64,000 bases of DNA from assembly GCF_018476525.1 (NCBI RefSeq), contig NZ_JAHCST010000014.1, forward strand, positions 1-64,000, given 5' to 3'. This DNA comes from Acrocarpospora catenulata (GTDB lineage: Bacteria; Actinomycetota; Actinomycetes; Streptosporangiales; Streptosporangiaceae). The notes beneath the pieces were generated by a model. The model saw only the letters and a list, made by a program, of their open reading frames with translations. It was not told the DNA's origin and ran no database searches. How positions within the stretch are numbered: the stretch's first letter is position 1; each line of letters starts with the position of its first letter. Of this stretch, positions 16,585-23,963 are shown one piece after another. The translations under genes and the position numbers were made by a program.

Positions 16585-16626
16585 GCCGTGTCCAAGTAGC
16601 GCGCTAGGGGTGGAGGTGGCGGGTGG

Positions 16627-16857
16627 TCAGGCCCAGAGGACCCAGGTCGGGGAGTTGGGGCCGAAGTACTGGTAGGCGCACCTGAAGGTGGTCCACCAGC
16701 CGGCCTGGATGCCGAAGTTGCCTCCGTAGTAGCAGTCGGACTGGTACCAGTAGACGTAACGGATGCTTTCGGCCTGGGCGGCGGGGGCCGTGGTGACGGA
16801 CAGCGTCAGGGTGGCGGCCAGGGCGGTCGAGATGGCCAGGGCTCGGGCTTTGCGCAT
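16627..16857 (-). CDS. Small secreted aromatic-rich peptide
   Basis: 76 residues with AGGAGG placed five bases before ATG at 16857. A clear signal peptide ends at AQA around residue 29. The mature ~47 residues contain seven Tyr, five Trp and two Cys (SDCYYGG, FRCAYQY) that could make one disulfide. I do not recognise the family. The strong ribosome site suggests substantial expression. It could be a surface or antimicrobial-type peptide; there is no processing or immunity gene beside it. Confidence 0.7.
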   Translation of the reverse strand: MRKARALAISTALAATLTLSVTTAPAAQAESIRYVYWYQSDCYYGGNFGIQAGWWTTFRCAYQYFGPNSPTWVLWA

Positions 16858-17068
16858 CGATCCTCCTGTAGGTGAACGGCATATTTCCGTACAAAACACA
16901 TGGATGGTTCGATTCGGGGCGGGCGACATCGGAAGCATGACATCGGCGGCCGGGCGAGGACAGCTCACCTTTGCCGCCGCGACCACTGCTGCCATGCGAC
17001 CTGGGCGGAGATCGCCAGGGGAGGGGCGACCGTGAAACATTCAAGGACAGCCTCCTCCGCCCAGGGCC

Positions 17069-17251
17069 TCAGGAAGGATCCCCGCGCAGGTAGTCCAGGA
17101 GTCGCCGGTCCGTGGAGGTGAAGCGTTCGATTTCCTCGCCGCCGTCGCAGCGGCAGAGGGCGATGGTGGCGGAGCCGTCGTGGTGGGCGATGACGCGCCA
17201 GGTGGCGCCCGCGTTCTCCCAGCGTTGGAGCATGGCCAGGTCGTCAGCCAT
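17069..17251 (-). CDS. Small conserved-looking protein of unknown function
   Basis: 60 residues. The wording MADDLAMLQRWENAGATWRV, CRCDGGEE and STDRRLLDYL is compact and soluble with one CxC pair. Its start overlaps the stop of the cupin gene by 8 bases, so it is coupled to it. No function can be assigned. Confidence 0.6.
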   Translation of the reverse strand: MADDLAMLQRWENAGATWRVIAHHDGSATIALCRCDGGEEIERFTSTDRRLLDYLRGDPS

Positions 17252-17591
17252 GGGTGGGCCCGGGCGGGGTCGCGACGGTCAGGAGGACGGCGGCGTCTTC
17301 CAGGGCGGCCAGGGCGTGGCGTTCTGGCGGGATTGTGAGGTGGTCGCCGCGGGTCGCCTCCCAGGCTTCGGTGCTGGTGGTCAGGCGGACGTGGCCGTGC
17401 AGGACGTGGAGGGTGGCCTCGCCGGGGCTGTCGTGTTCGGCCAGGTGGTGACCGGCGAGGAGGGCGAGGACGGTCTGGCGGAGAGTGTGGTCGTGGCCGC
17501 CGTGGATGGTGAGTGCCGCCCGGCCGCTGCGGGACCGGCGGGCGAGGGCGAGCTGTTCGTCGGCGACCGCGGTCAGGGAAGTGACTTCCAT
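17244..17591 (-). CDS. Cupin-domain protein
   Basis: 115 residues, one cupin barrel: motif 1 region LAEHDSPGEATLHVLHGHVRL, motif 2 region ATRGDHLTIPPERHALAALEDA. One or two metal-binding His remain. Probably a small-molecule sensor or detoxifying protein. Lies 13 bases after the membrane-protein gene, in a four-gene operon led by the HTH regulator. Confidence 0.75.
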   Translation of the reverse strand: MEVTSLTAVADEQLALARRSRSGRAALTIHGGHDHTLRQTVLALLAGHHLAEHDSPGEATLHVLHGHVRLTTSTEAWEATRGDHLTIPPERHALAALEDAAVLLTVATPPGPTHG

Positions 17592-17604
17592 TGGTGCCTC
17601 CCGG

Positions 17605-18030
17605 TTAGGTGGTCAGCAGCAGGATGCCGCCGGTGAGCAGGGCTGTTACCTTGATCACTTCGAGGGCGACGTAGGCGTGGTGGGCGCGGGAGCGGGGGAC
17701 GTCCTCACCCGCCAGGACCGCGTTGGAGCGGCGGGTCAGTCCGGGGCGTACGAACAGGAACTGGGCGGCGAGTGTCACGATGGCGACCGCGGGAGCGGCG
17801 ATGACGCCGATCGGTGGCGTGGCCACCAGCAGGGCGATCAGGACCACGACCGCCAGGACGGCTTCCGCGGTGTTGAGAGCGCGGAACACCAGACGGCCGA
17901 TCCCCAGCCCGACCCGCAGGGTGACGCCGGGGGCCCGGAACTTCAGCGGGGCCTCCAGGAACGAGATCGCCAGCACCAGGCCCAGCCAGACGAAGGTCGC
18001 CGCGACCGCGACCGAAGAACCCGCGCTCAT
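17605..18030 (-). CDS. Four-helix integral membrane protein
   Basis: 141 residues with about four hydrophobic segments (around residues 7-25, 56-70, 72-95 and 115-140). EAPLKFRAPG and FVRPGLTRRSN are loop features shared by small actinomycete membrane proteins of unknown function that accompany HTH regulators. Overlaps the regulator stop by 4 bases (ATGA). Confidence 0.7.
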   Translation of the reverse strand: MSAGSSVAVAATFVWLGLVLAISFLEAPLKFRAPGVTLRVGLGIGRLVFRALNTAEAVLAVVVLIALLVATPPIGVIAAPAVAIVTLAAQFLFVRPGLTRRSNAVLAGEDVPRSRAHHAYVALEVIKVTALLTGGILLLTT

Positions 18031-18689
18031 GACGCGCCTCCAGCAGGGGCGAGGCTGACCAGGCAGAGATCCGGCTCGGCGAAGGCTTCGAGCCGCTCAA
18101 CTGTCAGCGGGGCCTCCCACGCCTCCATGGCGCCCCGCATGAGCCCCAGATGAATCGGGCAGACGACCTGCTCCCGGGTTGCGGCAAGTTCGAGGAACGG
18201 GCAGTGACGCAGGCCGATCTGCCCGTCGGTGTCCCGGTATTCGGGGGCGAAGTCCAGATCATCGAGGAGCGCCATCAACCGCTCGACCGGCTGGCCGGCG
18301 CGCGCGTCACGGGCGGCGTTCCGGTGGCCCCAGGCGCGGCCGGTCTCGATCGCCTGAGTGACCGGATCGGAGCTGGTGGCGAGGCTTGCCGTGAGGATTT
18401 CGGCAAGCACCTGGTAGTGGCGGGGACCGGCTGGATCCATCCCGCCAACCGCCTGGAAGAGAAGCGGCGGGCGGCCGGGCCGGGACCGGCCGGGGCGGAC
18501 CTGTTCGGCCTGGCCGCGGTGGACGAGGGTGTCCAGGTGGAATCGGACGGTGTTCGGGTGCACGCCGAGCCGATCGGCGATGGCGGCGATGCTCAGGGGT
18601 TCGGCCGCGGCCTTGAGGGTTCGCAGCACGTCGAGCCGACGGCCGGTGGCGGGCACGTCCACCGGCTGCTGACTGATCGAATTCGTCAC
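18027..18689 (-). CDS. HTH transcriptional regulator with C-terminal cysteines (SufR-like architecture)
   Basis: 220 residues from GTG at 18689. N-terminal winged helix (PLSIAAIADRLGVHPNTVRFHLDTLV) followed by a basic RPGRSRPGRPP wing. The C-terminal domain has LRHCPFLELA, then 13 residues, VVCPIHLGLMRG, and later PDLC: an arrangement like Fe-S-sensing SufR/DeoR-type regulators. It probably represses its own operon (membrane protein, cupin, small protein). A -10 element (TATAAA, 18699-18704) lies only ~10 bases before the GTG, so the mRNA is probably leaderless; the TTG at 18707 is rejected because it lies within the promoter. Confidence 0.82.
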   Translation of the reverse strand: MTNSISQQPVDVPATGRRLDVLRTLKAAAEPLSIAAIADRLGVHPNTVRFHLDTLVHRGQAEQVRPGRSRPGRPPLLFQAVGGMDPAGPRHYQVLAEILTASLATSSDPVTQAIETGRAWGHRNAARDARAGQPVERLMALLDDLDFAPEYRDTDGQIGLRHCPFLELAATREQVVCPIHLGLMRGAMEAWEAPLTVERLEAFAEPDLCLVSLAPAGGAS

Positions 18690-18698
18690 ATCCCCGAG

Positions 18699-18719
18699 TT
18701 TATACAAGAGTCACTTGTA
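18699..18719 (-). promoter_or_regulatory. Promoter -10 with overlapping inverted-repeat operator
   Basis: TACAAG-5-CTTGTA (18703-18719) is a perfect 6-bp-arm inverted repeat overlapping the -10 box TATAAA (18699-18704 on the - strand) of the HTH regulator gene. Binding there would block RNA polymerase, a classic autorepression layout. Confidence 0.6.
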
Positions 18720-19277
18720 AAAACGCGAGCGCTTTGGCCGCAGCGGGGGCCATACCCCGTGTCACTGCTGGGCCGACCGCGGGCTCCGGGCCGCGTCGAG
18801 GTGTGTTCGAGAGAGGAGGGGTTCGACCTCACCGAGGCCGACGACGCCTACCCCGAGGGCACCCCTACGCCGACCCCCAGTGACGGTCCGCCCTTGGTTC
18901 GAGGGCTGTCACTCAAGAAGTCGACAGGCATGCCACCCACTGGCCGGACGTGGAAATCTACGCTGTAAAGGGGGCGGCTCCGGCGCTGGAGTGGTCACGA
19001 GGGAGGAGGCGGGTGGATCGGCGTTCGGCTGGGAGATGGGCTGGGTCGGTCGTACAGCGTTGGTGTAAAGGTGGGCGACCAGGTGGGGCGTCGGGTTCGA
19101 GTGGGCGTGGAGGCGGGAAGGATCCATAGCCTGGGAGGACGAAGCGGGATAAATGGTGACAAACATGTTAAGTTGGCAAAAAAGGTGATATTTCTTCAGC
19201 CTCGTTCGGCCTGACGTACAACAGGGCGTCGCGCTGAGCTTCCTGCCGTGCTCGACAGCACCAAAGGGGTGATGAGG
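18720..19277. other. Gene-free stretch of about 560 bases
   Basis: No convincing gene. A + frame from about 18800 to 18968 reads EEGFDLTEADDAYPEGTPTPTPS and could be a scrap of a lost protein, but has no start or partner. The last 120 bases are AT-rich (around 19150-19200) and should hold the promoter of the DUF4118-like gene; no consensus -35/-10 pair is clear. Confidence 0.4.
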
Positions 19278-20027
19278 ATGCCTCTCTTCTCCATCAGGGA
19301 CGTGATCGCGGTCGGCGCCGCGGTGTTGGGTCCGCTCATCGTCGCGGCGGTGATAGTGCCGTTCCGGGGAGCGATCACGAACACGAACCTGGCACTCGTC
19401 CTGGTCGTCGTCGTGGTGGCCGTCGCCGCCATGGGAAACCGCTTCGCCGGAGCGGTCGCGGCGCTCTCGTCCGCCGTCTGGTTCGCCTTTCTCTACACCC
19501 AGCCGTACGAGCAGTTCACCATCTTCAAAGGTGTCGACCTTGAGACCACGGTCCTGCTGATCATTGTTGGGCTGGTGACCTCCCAGCTGGCGATCAAAGC
19601 CCGCCGGGTCAAGGTGCTGGCCGTCACCGACGCCGACTATCTCACCCGCGTCCACGACGTCACCGCGCTGGTCCAGTCCGCCGCCCCGCCGACTGTGGTG
19701 ATCGACCAGGTCCAGAATCACATCACCGAGATCCTGTTCCTGCACGGCTGCCGTTTCGAGAGCGGACCCGCGTCCGGCAATCTTCCCCGCCTGGAACAGG
19801 ACGGGACCATCATGATGAGCCACTGGCACTGGGATGTGGAGCGATACGGCTTCCCCGAGCGTGAGATCGAGTTGCGTGTTTTCGGGGACGGCAGCTGCCA
19901 GGGCCGCTTCCTTCTCGCCCCCACCCCTGGCACCAGCCCGTCCCGTCAGGCCCGCCTGACCGCGGTGACCCTGGCCGGCCAGGCCGGTCAGGTCCTCGCC
20001 GCCGCGTCCGCCCACCAGACGGGGTGA
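19278..20027 (+). CDS. DUF4118/KdpD-like membrane sensor domain protein
   Basis: 249 residues from ATG at 19278 (GGGG eight bases upstream; ATG at 19272 is too close). Four membrane helices in the first ~110 residues, with the KdpD-type wording ANRFAGAVAALSSAVWFAFLYTQPYEQFTI. A soluble C-terminal part follows with VLFLHGCRFESG. No histidine kinase domain is attached. Its stop codon directly abuts the stop of the convergent histidine kinase gene, with no base between them. Confidence 0.75.
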   Translation: MPLFSIRDVIAVGAAVLGPLIVAAVIVPFRGAITNTNLALVLVVVVVAVAAMGNRFAGAVAALSSAVWFAFLYTQPYEQFTIFKGVDLETTVLLIIVGLVTSQLAIKARRVKVLAVTDADYLTRVHDVTALVQSAAPPTVVIDQVQNHITEILFLHGCRFESGPASGNLPRLEQDGTIMMSHWHWDVERYGFPEREIELRVFGDGSCQGRFLLAPTPGTSPSRQARLTAVTLAGQAGQVLAAASAHQTG

Positions 20028-21425
20028 TCAGGTCGCCGGGGCTGTCCCCTCCGAGCGCGGGCGGAGATCGTGTTCCGCGGTGGGTACGGCCCGGCCGGGA
20101 ATGCGCAGGACGAAGCGTGCGCCGCGGGGGCTGTCTTCGAGGGTGAGGGTGCCGCCGTGGCCTTCGGCGAGCTGCCGGGCGATCGGCAGGCCGAGTCCGG
20201 TGCCGCCCGCGTCCTTTCTCCGGGAGGCCTCCAGGCGGGTGAACCGCTGGAAGATGACCTCTCGCTTGTCGGGAGGGACGCCTTCACCGTCGTCGCACAC
20301 CGCCAGCACGGCTGTGCCGGAATCGAGGGCCAGGGTGACGTCGATGGCGGACTCGGCGTGGCGTTCGGCGTTGTCCAGCAGGTTGTTCAGCAGCCGGGTC
20401 AGCCCGATCCGGTCGCCGTCGACCAGCACGCCGGGGGTGAGGCGGGGGAAGATCGGGACCCTGCGTGGGCGCCGGCCCAGTTCACCCGCCACCAGGCCGG
20501 TCAGGTCGATCGTCTCGCGGTGGCCGGTGGCGCCGGCGTCCAGCCGGGCGATCTGCAGCAGGTCGGTGACGAGGGCTTGCAGGCGTTCCACGCTGTCCAG
20601 CAGCTTCTCCGCCGTCAGCGCCCAGTCGGCCTCCCGGGGGTCCATGAGAGCCTCTTCGATCTGGGTGCGCATCGCGGTCAGGGGGTTGCGCAGGTCGTGG
20701 GAGGCGTCGGAGGCGAAGCGGAGTTGCCGCACGACGGCCGACTCTGCCCGGTCCAGGGTGCGGTTGGCGGTCTCGGCCAGCTCCCGCAGTTCGTCCTGGT
20801 ATTTCGGCACCGGCACTCGATGGCTGAGGTCGCTTGAGGTGATCTGGGCGAGCTTGCCGCTGATGGCGCTCACCGGGGCGAGGGTCTGGCCTACGGTCCG
20901 GAAGACGCCCGCCGCGGTTGTGCCGACCAGCAGCAGCCAGCCGGCGGCCAGTGGGATCAGCAGTTGCGGGCCCACGTACCAGGGGACGTCGGGTACGGCC
21001 ATGTCGACCTGCCACACGCCGTCGGGGCGGTGGAAGGGGTTGACGACTATGATCTTGCATTTGCCGGGGATCGCGGGCACGTGGCATGACCTGGTGGTGG
21101 CGTACGCGTCGACGTCCGACCGCAGGGTGGTCATCGGTGGTTTGCCCGCTATGTCCGGCGAAGTGGCGACTACGGCGCCGGTCGAGTTGAACACCTGGAA
21201 TGACCCGTGTGTCGGGATCTCCACCAACAGGGGGGACATCCCGCCGCGCATCTGCCTGGCCGCGTTCACCGCTTCGGCGACGAGGTCTCCAGTGCGGTAG
21301 TCGATGGCGGCCTGGCGTCCCGCCATCAGGATGAATACCGCGGCGACGGTGCAGATCAGTGCCATGACGGCGGTGGCCACCGCGGTCAGACGGGTCCGGA
21401 TCGACAAGCGATGCCACGCGCTCAC
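20028..21425 (-). CDS. Sensor histidine kinase (orphan)
   Basis: 465 residues from GTG at 21425, which has GAGGGG about ten bases upstream; the GTG at 21434 would touch the ribosome site. Two membrane helices flank an extracellular domain with two Cys (RSCHV, GKCKI). HAMP, then H-box FASDASHDLRNPLTAMR, N-box NNLLDNAERHA, G1 DDGEGVPP and G2 GTGLGL are all intact. No response regulator is adjacent, so its partner is elsewhere. The extracellular Cys pair may sense redox state or cell-wall conditions; this is inference. Confidence 0.88.
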   Translation of the reverse strand: MSAWHRLSIRTRLTAVATAVMALICTVAAVFILMAGRQAAIDYRTGDLVAEAVNAARQMRGGMSPLLVEIPTHGSFQVFNSTGAVVATSPDIAGKPPMTTLRSDVDAYATTRSCHVPAIPGKCKIIVVNPFHRPDGVWQVDMAVPDVPWYVGPQLLIPLAAGWLLLVGTTAAGVFRTVGQTLAPVSAISGKLAQITSSDLSHRVPVPKYQDELRELAETANRTLDRAESAVVRQLRFASDASHDLRNPLTAMRTQIEEALMDPREADWALTAEKLLDSVERLQALVTDLLQIARLDAGATGHRETIDLTGLVAGELGRRPRRVPIFPRLTPGVLVDGDRIGLTRLLNNLLDNAERHAESAIDVTLALDSGTAVLAVCDDGEGVPPDKREVIFQRFTRLEASRRKDAGGTGLGLPIARQLAEGHGGTLTLEDSPRGARFVLRIPGRAVPTAEHDLRPRSEGTAPAT

Positions 21426-21573
21426 GCTGACCACCCCCCTCGTGATCAGACTCAGCCTCGAGAACCGGCTTACCGAATCCCTTACCAGTCGGGGGGAGAC
21501 TCACCGCCAAATGTCGGCAAACGTCAGCACCTATAGCAGGGGCAGGGCCTGCCGGCCGAGGGAGGAGGGTGTT

Positions 21574-21611
21574 GCCGCGGCCAGGGCCGTACCGGCGATC
21601 CTGGCCGCGGC
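21574..21611 (-). terminator. Hairpin terminator after the sigma-factor operon
   Basis: A perfect 12-bp stem (GCCGCGGCCAGG / CCTGGCCGCGGC) with a 14-base loop lies 13 bases beyond the stop of the anti-sigma-like gene at 21624. Confidence 0.65.
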
Positions 21612-21623
21612 TCCACGCGCGGG

Positions 21624-22358
21624 TCAGCTGCCCGGGGGCGGGAACGCTTCGGGGTTCTTCTCGGGGTCGCCGATGTCGCCCCACCCGGGGTTGTCGGTGA
21701 GTACGCACTCGCCGACCGGCCCGTTCGCGAGCTGGAAGGAGAACGACCAGAGGACCTGCGGTTTCGCGGGGCCCGAGGTCTGGCCGGAGGCCTCTATGAA
21801 CTCCATGACCGCCGTCTGTCCCTGCTTGATGCGGTCGGGGAAGATGCGGACGCCTCCTTTCGGCTCCATAGTGAACGCCTGCCTGGAGGGGGAGTTGGCA
21901 AGCTTCTGTCGTGCCGCGGCCAGGACCTCCGGGTCTGGGCTGTTGAGCTCTTCCAAGGCGACGTCCGGATCGGCGCTGGTGAAGTTTCTTGAGCACATTT
22001 TGCCGGGAGGGGTGAACCAGATCTGGGCCTTGACTCCGAGTTCGGCCAGGTCCCGCTCCAGTGATTCCGGATCGCGGAACTCGTTGATCTTGACGTGGAT
22101 GGACCCGTCCGGTTGCCTGGTCACGGCGTAGGCCGGGTTCTCCGCCCCGGTGGCCAGCGGGATGATGATCAGCGCCGCCGCGGCGGTCCCGGTGACCGCG
22201 GCGCCCGCCAGCAGGCGTCGCCGCAGCGGGGAACGACCGCGCTGCGGCTGCGTCGCCACGATCTCCTCAAGCAGGTCGTGGACTCCCCGGCTCACCGCGG
22301 GCTCGGCGGATCCGGCGGCCGGATCGATGGCGGACACCATGCGGTCGATCTTGCTCAT
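21624..22358 (-). CDS. Membrane-anchored partner of the ECF sigma factor
   Basis: 244 residues from ATG at 22358. Cytoplasmic N-terminus of ~50 residues (SRGVHDLLEEIV...), one membrane helix (LLAGAAVTGTAAAALIIIPLA), then an extracellular part with AYAVTRQPDGSIHVKINEFRDPESLERDLAELG, typical of actinomycete proteins coded after a sigma factor. It probably acts as an anti-sigma or signal-input protein, though a ZAS zinc motif is absent. Overlaps the sigma gene by 4 bases (ATGA). Confidence 0.7.
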   Translation of the reverse strand: MSKIDRMVSAIDPAAGSAEPAVSRGVHDLLEEIVATQPQRGRSPLRRRLLAGAAVTGTAAAALIIIPLATGAENPAYAVTRQPDGSIHVKINEFRDPESLERDLAELGVKAQIWFTPPGKMCSRNFTSADPDVALEELNSPDPEVLAAARQKLANSPSRQAFTMEPKGGVRIFPDRIKQGQTAVMEFIEASGQTSGPAKPQVLWSFSFQLANGPVGECVLTDNPGWGDIGDPEKNPEAFPPPGS

Positions 22359-22906
22359 CGGTGCTCTCCGCTCAGTACGGTCATCACGGGGAGTTCGTCT
22401 GTCGTGTCGAGCAGCCGGGCCAGGCGCTTCCTGGCCCGATGCAGGCGTAGCCGGGCGGCGGTACTGCTGCAGCCGAGCACCGTGGCGATCTGCGGTCCGG
22501 TCAGTTCCTCCCAGCAGGCCAGGGCGAGGACCTCCCGGTCGGCGGGGGGCAGGGTGGCGAAGGCGGCGCGGACGGCGTCGGTCCGGGGATCGGCGGGCGC
22601 CGTCTCCTGGCCGGCGGCCAGTTCGTCGCGGAGCCGTGAGGCCAGTGCGGTGCGGCGTGTTTGCCCGCGCCGGTGGTTGGCCAGGACGCGGCGTGCCGTG
22701 CCGTAGAGCCAGAGCACGGTGGCGTCCCCGTCGGGGACGTCGTCCAGTCGCCGCCAGGCGGTGAGGAAGGTTTCGGCGATCACGTCTGCGACGTCGTCGA
22801 CCGAGTCGGTACGGCGTAACGCGTAGCGATGGACGGCCGGATAGCAGGCGAGGTAGAGCGCCTCGAAACGGTCGCGCGCGCCGGGGGGCACGCGTGGATC
22901 CTGCAC
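22355..22906 (-). CDS. ECF-family RNA polymerase sigma factor
   Basis: 183 residues. Region 2 (FEALYLACYPAVHRYALRRT, VADVIAETFLTAWRRLDD) and region 4 (LPPADREVLALACWEELTGPQIATVLGCSSTAARLRLHRARKRL) are complete. It directs polymerase to a small stress- or envelope-type regulon, usually including its own promoter. The following gene is its probable membrane partner. Direct repeats upstream (22936-22968) may be part of its control region. Confidence 0.9.
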   Translation of the reverse strand: MQDPRVPPGARDRFEALYLACYPAVHRYALRRTDSVDDVADVIAETFLTAWRRLDDVPDGDATVLWLYGTARRVLANHRRGQTRRTALASRLRDELAAGQETAPADPRTDAVRAAFATLPPADREVLALACWEELTGPQIATVLGCSSTAARLRLHRARKRLARLLDTTDELPVMTVLSGEHR

Positions 22907-22935
22907 GTTGTCTCCTAACCAAGAAGGTGCCAGAA

Positions 22936-22968
22936 CACCTCAGTAGATGTCCGGCACCTCAGGAGGTG
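22936..22968. promoter_or_regulatory. Direct repeats and palindrome upstream of the ECF sigma gene
   Basis: CACCTCAG occurs at 22936-22943 and again at 22955-22962, 19 bases apart; the second copy is half of the palindrome CACCTC-AG-GAGGTG (22955-22968). It could be a regulator site or part of an ECF-type promoter. Confidence 0.4.
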
Positions 22969-23285
22969 TTTCCTCCCTTGATCAGGTGAGCCGGGTGTCA
23001 AGGGGCCCCCGTAGCAATCGCGGAAAATCCAAGGAGCCTACCTCTGACCTGCTATTACTTGCCGCCGCCGCGGTGGTCATGCATCTGGTCAAGCTTGTGG
23101 TTTTCGGCGCGGCCGCAGTCTTGACCGCCACCAGTGCGTTGACCGGCGTGGCGCTCGCCCCGGCCTCAGCCATGGGAGCCTGGGCAGGGAAGAAGATCGT
23201 CGACCGGCTGCCGGTCGGTGTGTTCGTCGTTCTGATCGAGGTGGGCCTGGTCATATCAGGGCTTCTCCTTGTTGTGGGCGGATGA
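22947..23285 (+). pseudogene. TauE/SafE sulfite-exporter C-terminal remnant
   Basis: The open frame starts at 22947, but similarity to a membrane transporter begins only around 23050 (VVMHLVKLVVFGAAAVL, MGAWAGKKIVDRLPVGVFVVLIEVGLVISGLLLV). This matches the last three or four helices of TauE/SafE-type anion exporters, whose full length is ~250-270 residues. No start, ribosome site or first half is present. It is taken as a decayed gene and may have served the sulfur loci nearby. Confidence 0.5.
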
Positions 23286-23331
23286 GCGCCGCTCCCCAAC
23301 GATCGCGTGAGGATGTCTCGGCGGGGGTGGT

Positions 23332-23748
23332 GTGCGCCCCGCGGTGACCGGAGGCGGCGGCCTCATCACAGCCCGCGAGCACCGCGCCGCCGCTGTCGAG
23401 GCCGCCGAGGAGCTCGGCGACCCCGACCTCACCGCGCGGGTGATCGGCGCCTACGACGTCCCGGCGAACTGGACCCGCTCCGACGACCCGGAGCAGGCTG
23501 GCCGGGTGGTGGCGGCCGCTCAAGCCCTGTGGCTGGCGCCCGACCCTCCGCATGACCTGCTCGCCGAGGCCTTGTGGGCGCTCCTGGCCCAGGCCGCGCT
23601 GGTGCTGTCGGACCGCCCCACGCTGGAGCGGGCACGGGCGGCTCTGCTCCCGGCCGGCGACGAGCTGGCGGGCGCGGCGAGCGGCCTGATCAGCCTTGGC
23701 CCGGTGACGGACATCCTCGCCGCTCTGCCAGCCGCGCCCGCCTTCTGA
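23332..23748 (+). pseudogene. Internally deleted fragment of a BTAD/SARP-type regulator
   Basis: 138-codon frame without a proper ribosome site. The first half (HRAAAVEAAEELGDPDLTARVIGAYDVP...RSDDPEQA) is the repeat region typical of actinomycete BTAD regulators; the second half (AALLPAGDELAGAASGLISLGPV) is the normal tail of the same proteins. The long stretch that should separate them is missing. I read this as an internal deletion relic. Confidence 0.5.
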
Positions 23749-23906
23749 AGAGCGACCGGCCTCCTTCGCGCGGCCCAAACAGCCGGGCAGGCCCGCAATC
23801 GTCAGCCGTCCCGGAACTCAAATAACAGCAGTTCAGAGGTAGGTTCGTTGGGTTTTCCGCGATTGCTGCGGGGACCCCGTCAAAGGGAGAAAGCTCCCGT
23901 GAGCCC

Positions 23907-23935
23907 TTGACGTTCTTGTCTCAAGTATACAGAAT
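23907..23935 (+). promoter_or_regulatory. Promoter of the P450 operon with operator copy A
   Basis: TTGACG (23907-23912) is followed after 17 bases by CAGAAT (23930-23935). The motif TGTCTCAAGTATACA (23917-23931) fills the spacer and enters the -10. It is a variant of the TGTATTCAAGATACA element seen at 26596, 31478 and near 41762. Binding would exclude polymerase. Confidence 0.6.
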
Positions 23936-23963
23936 TCAAAGCGCACGCCGGGAAAGGAACACT

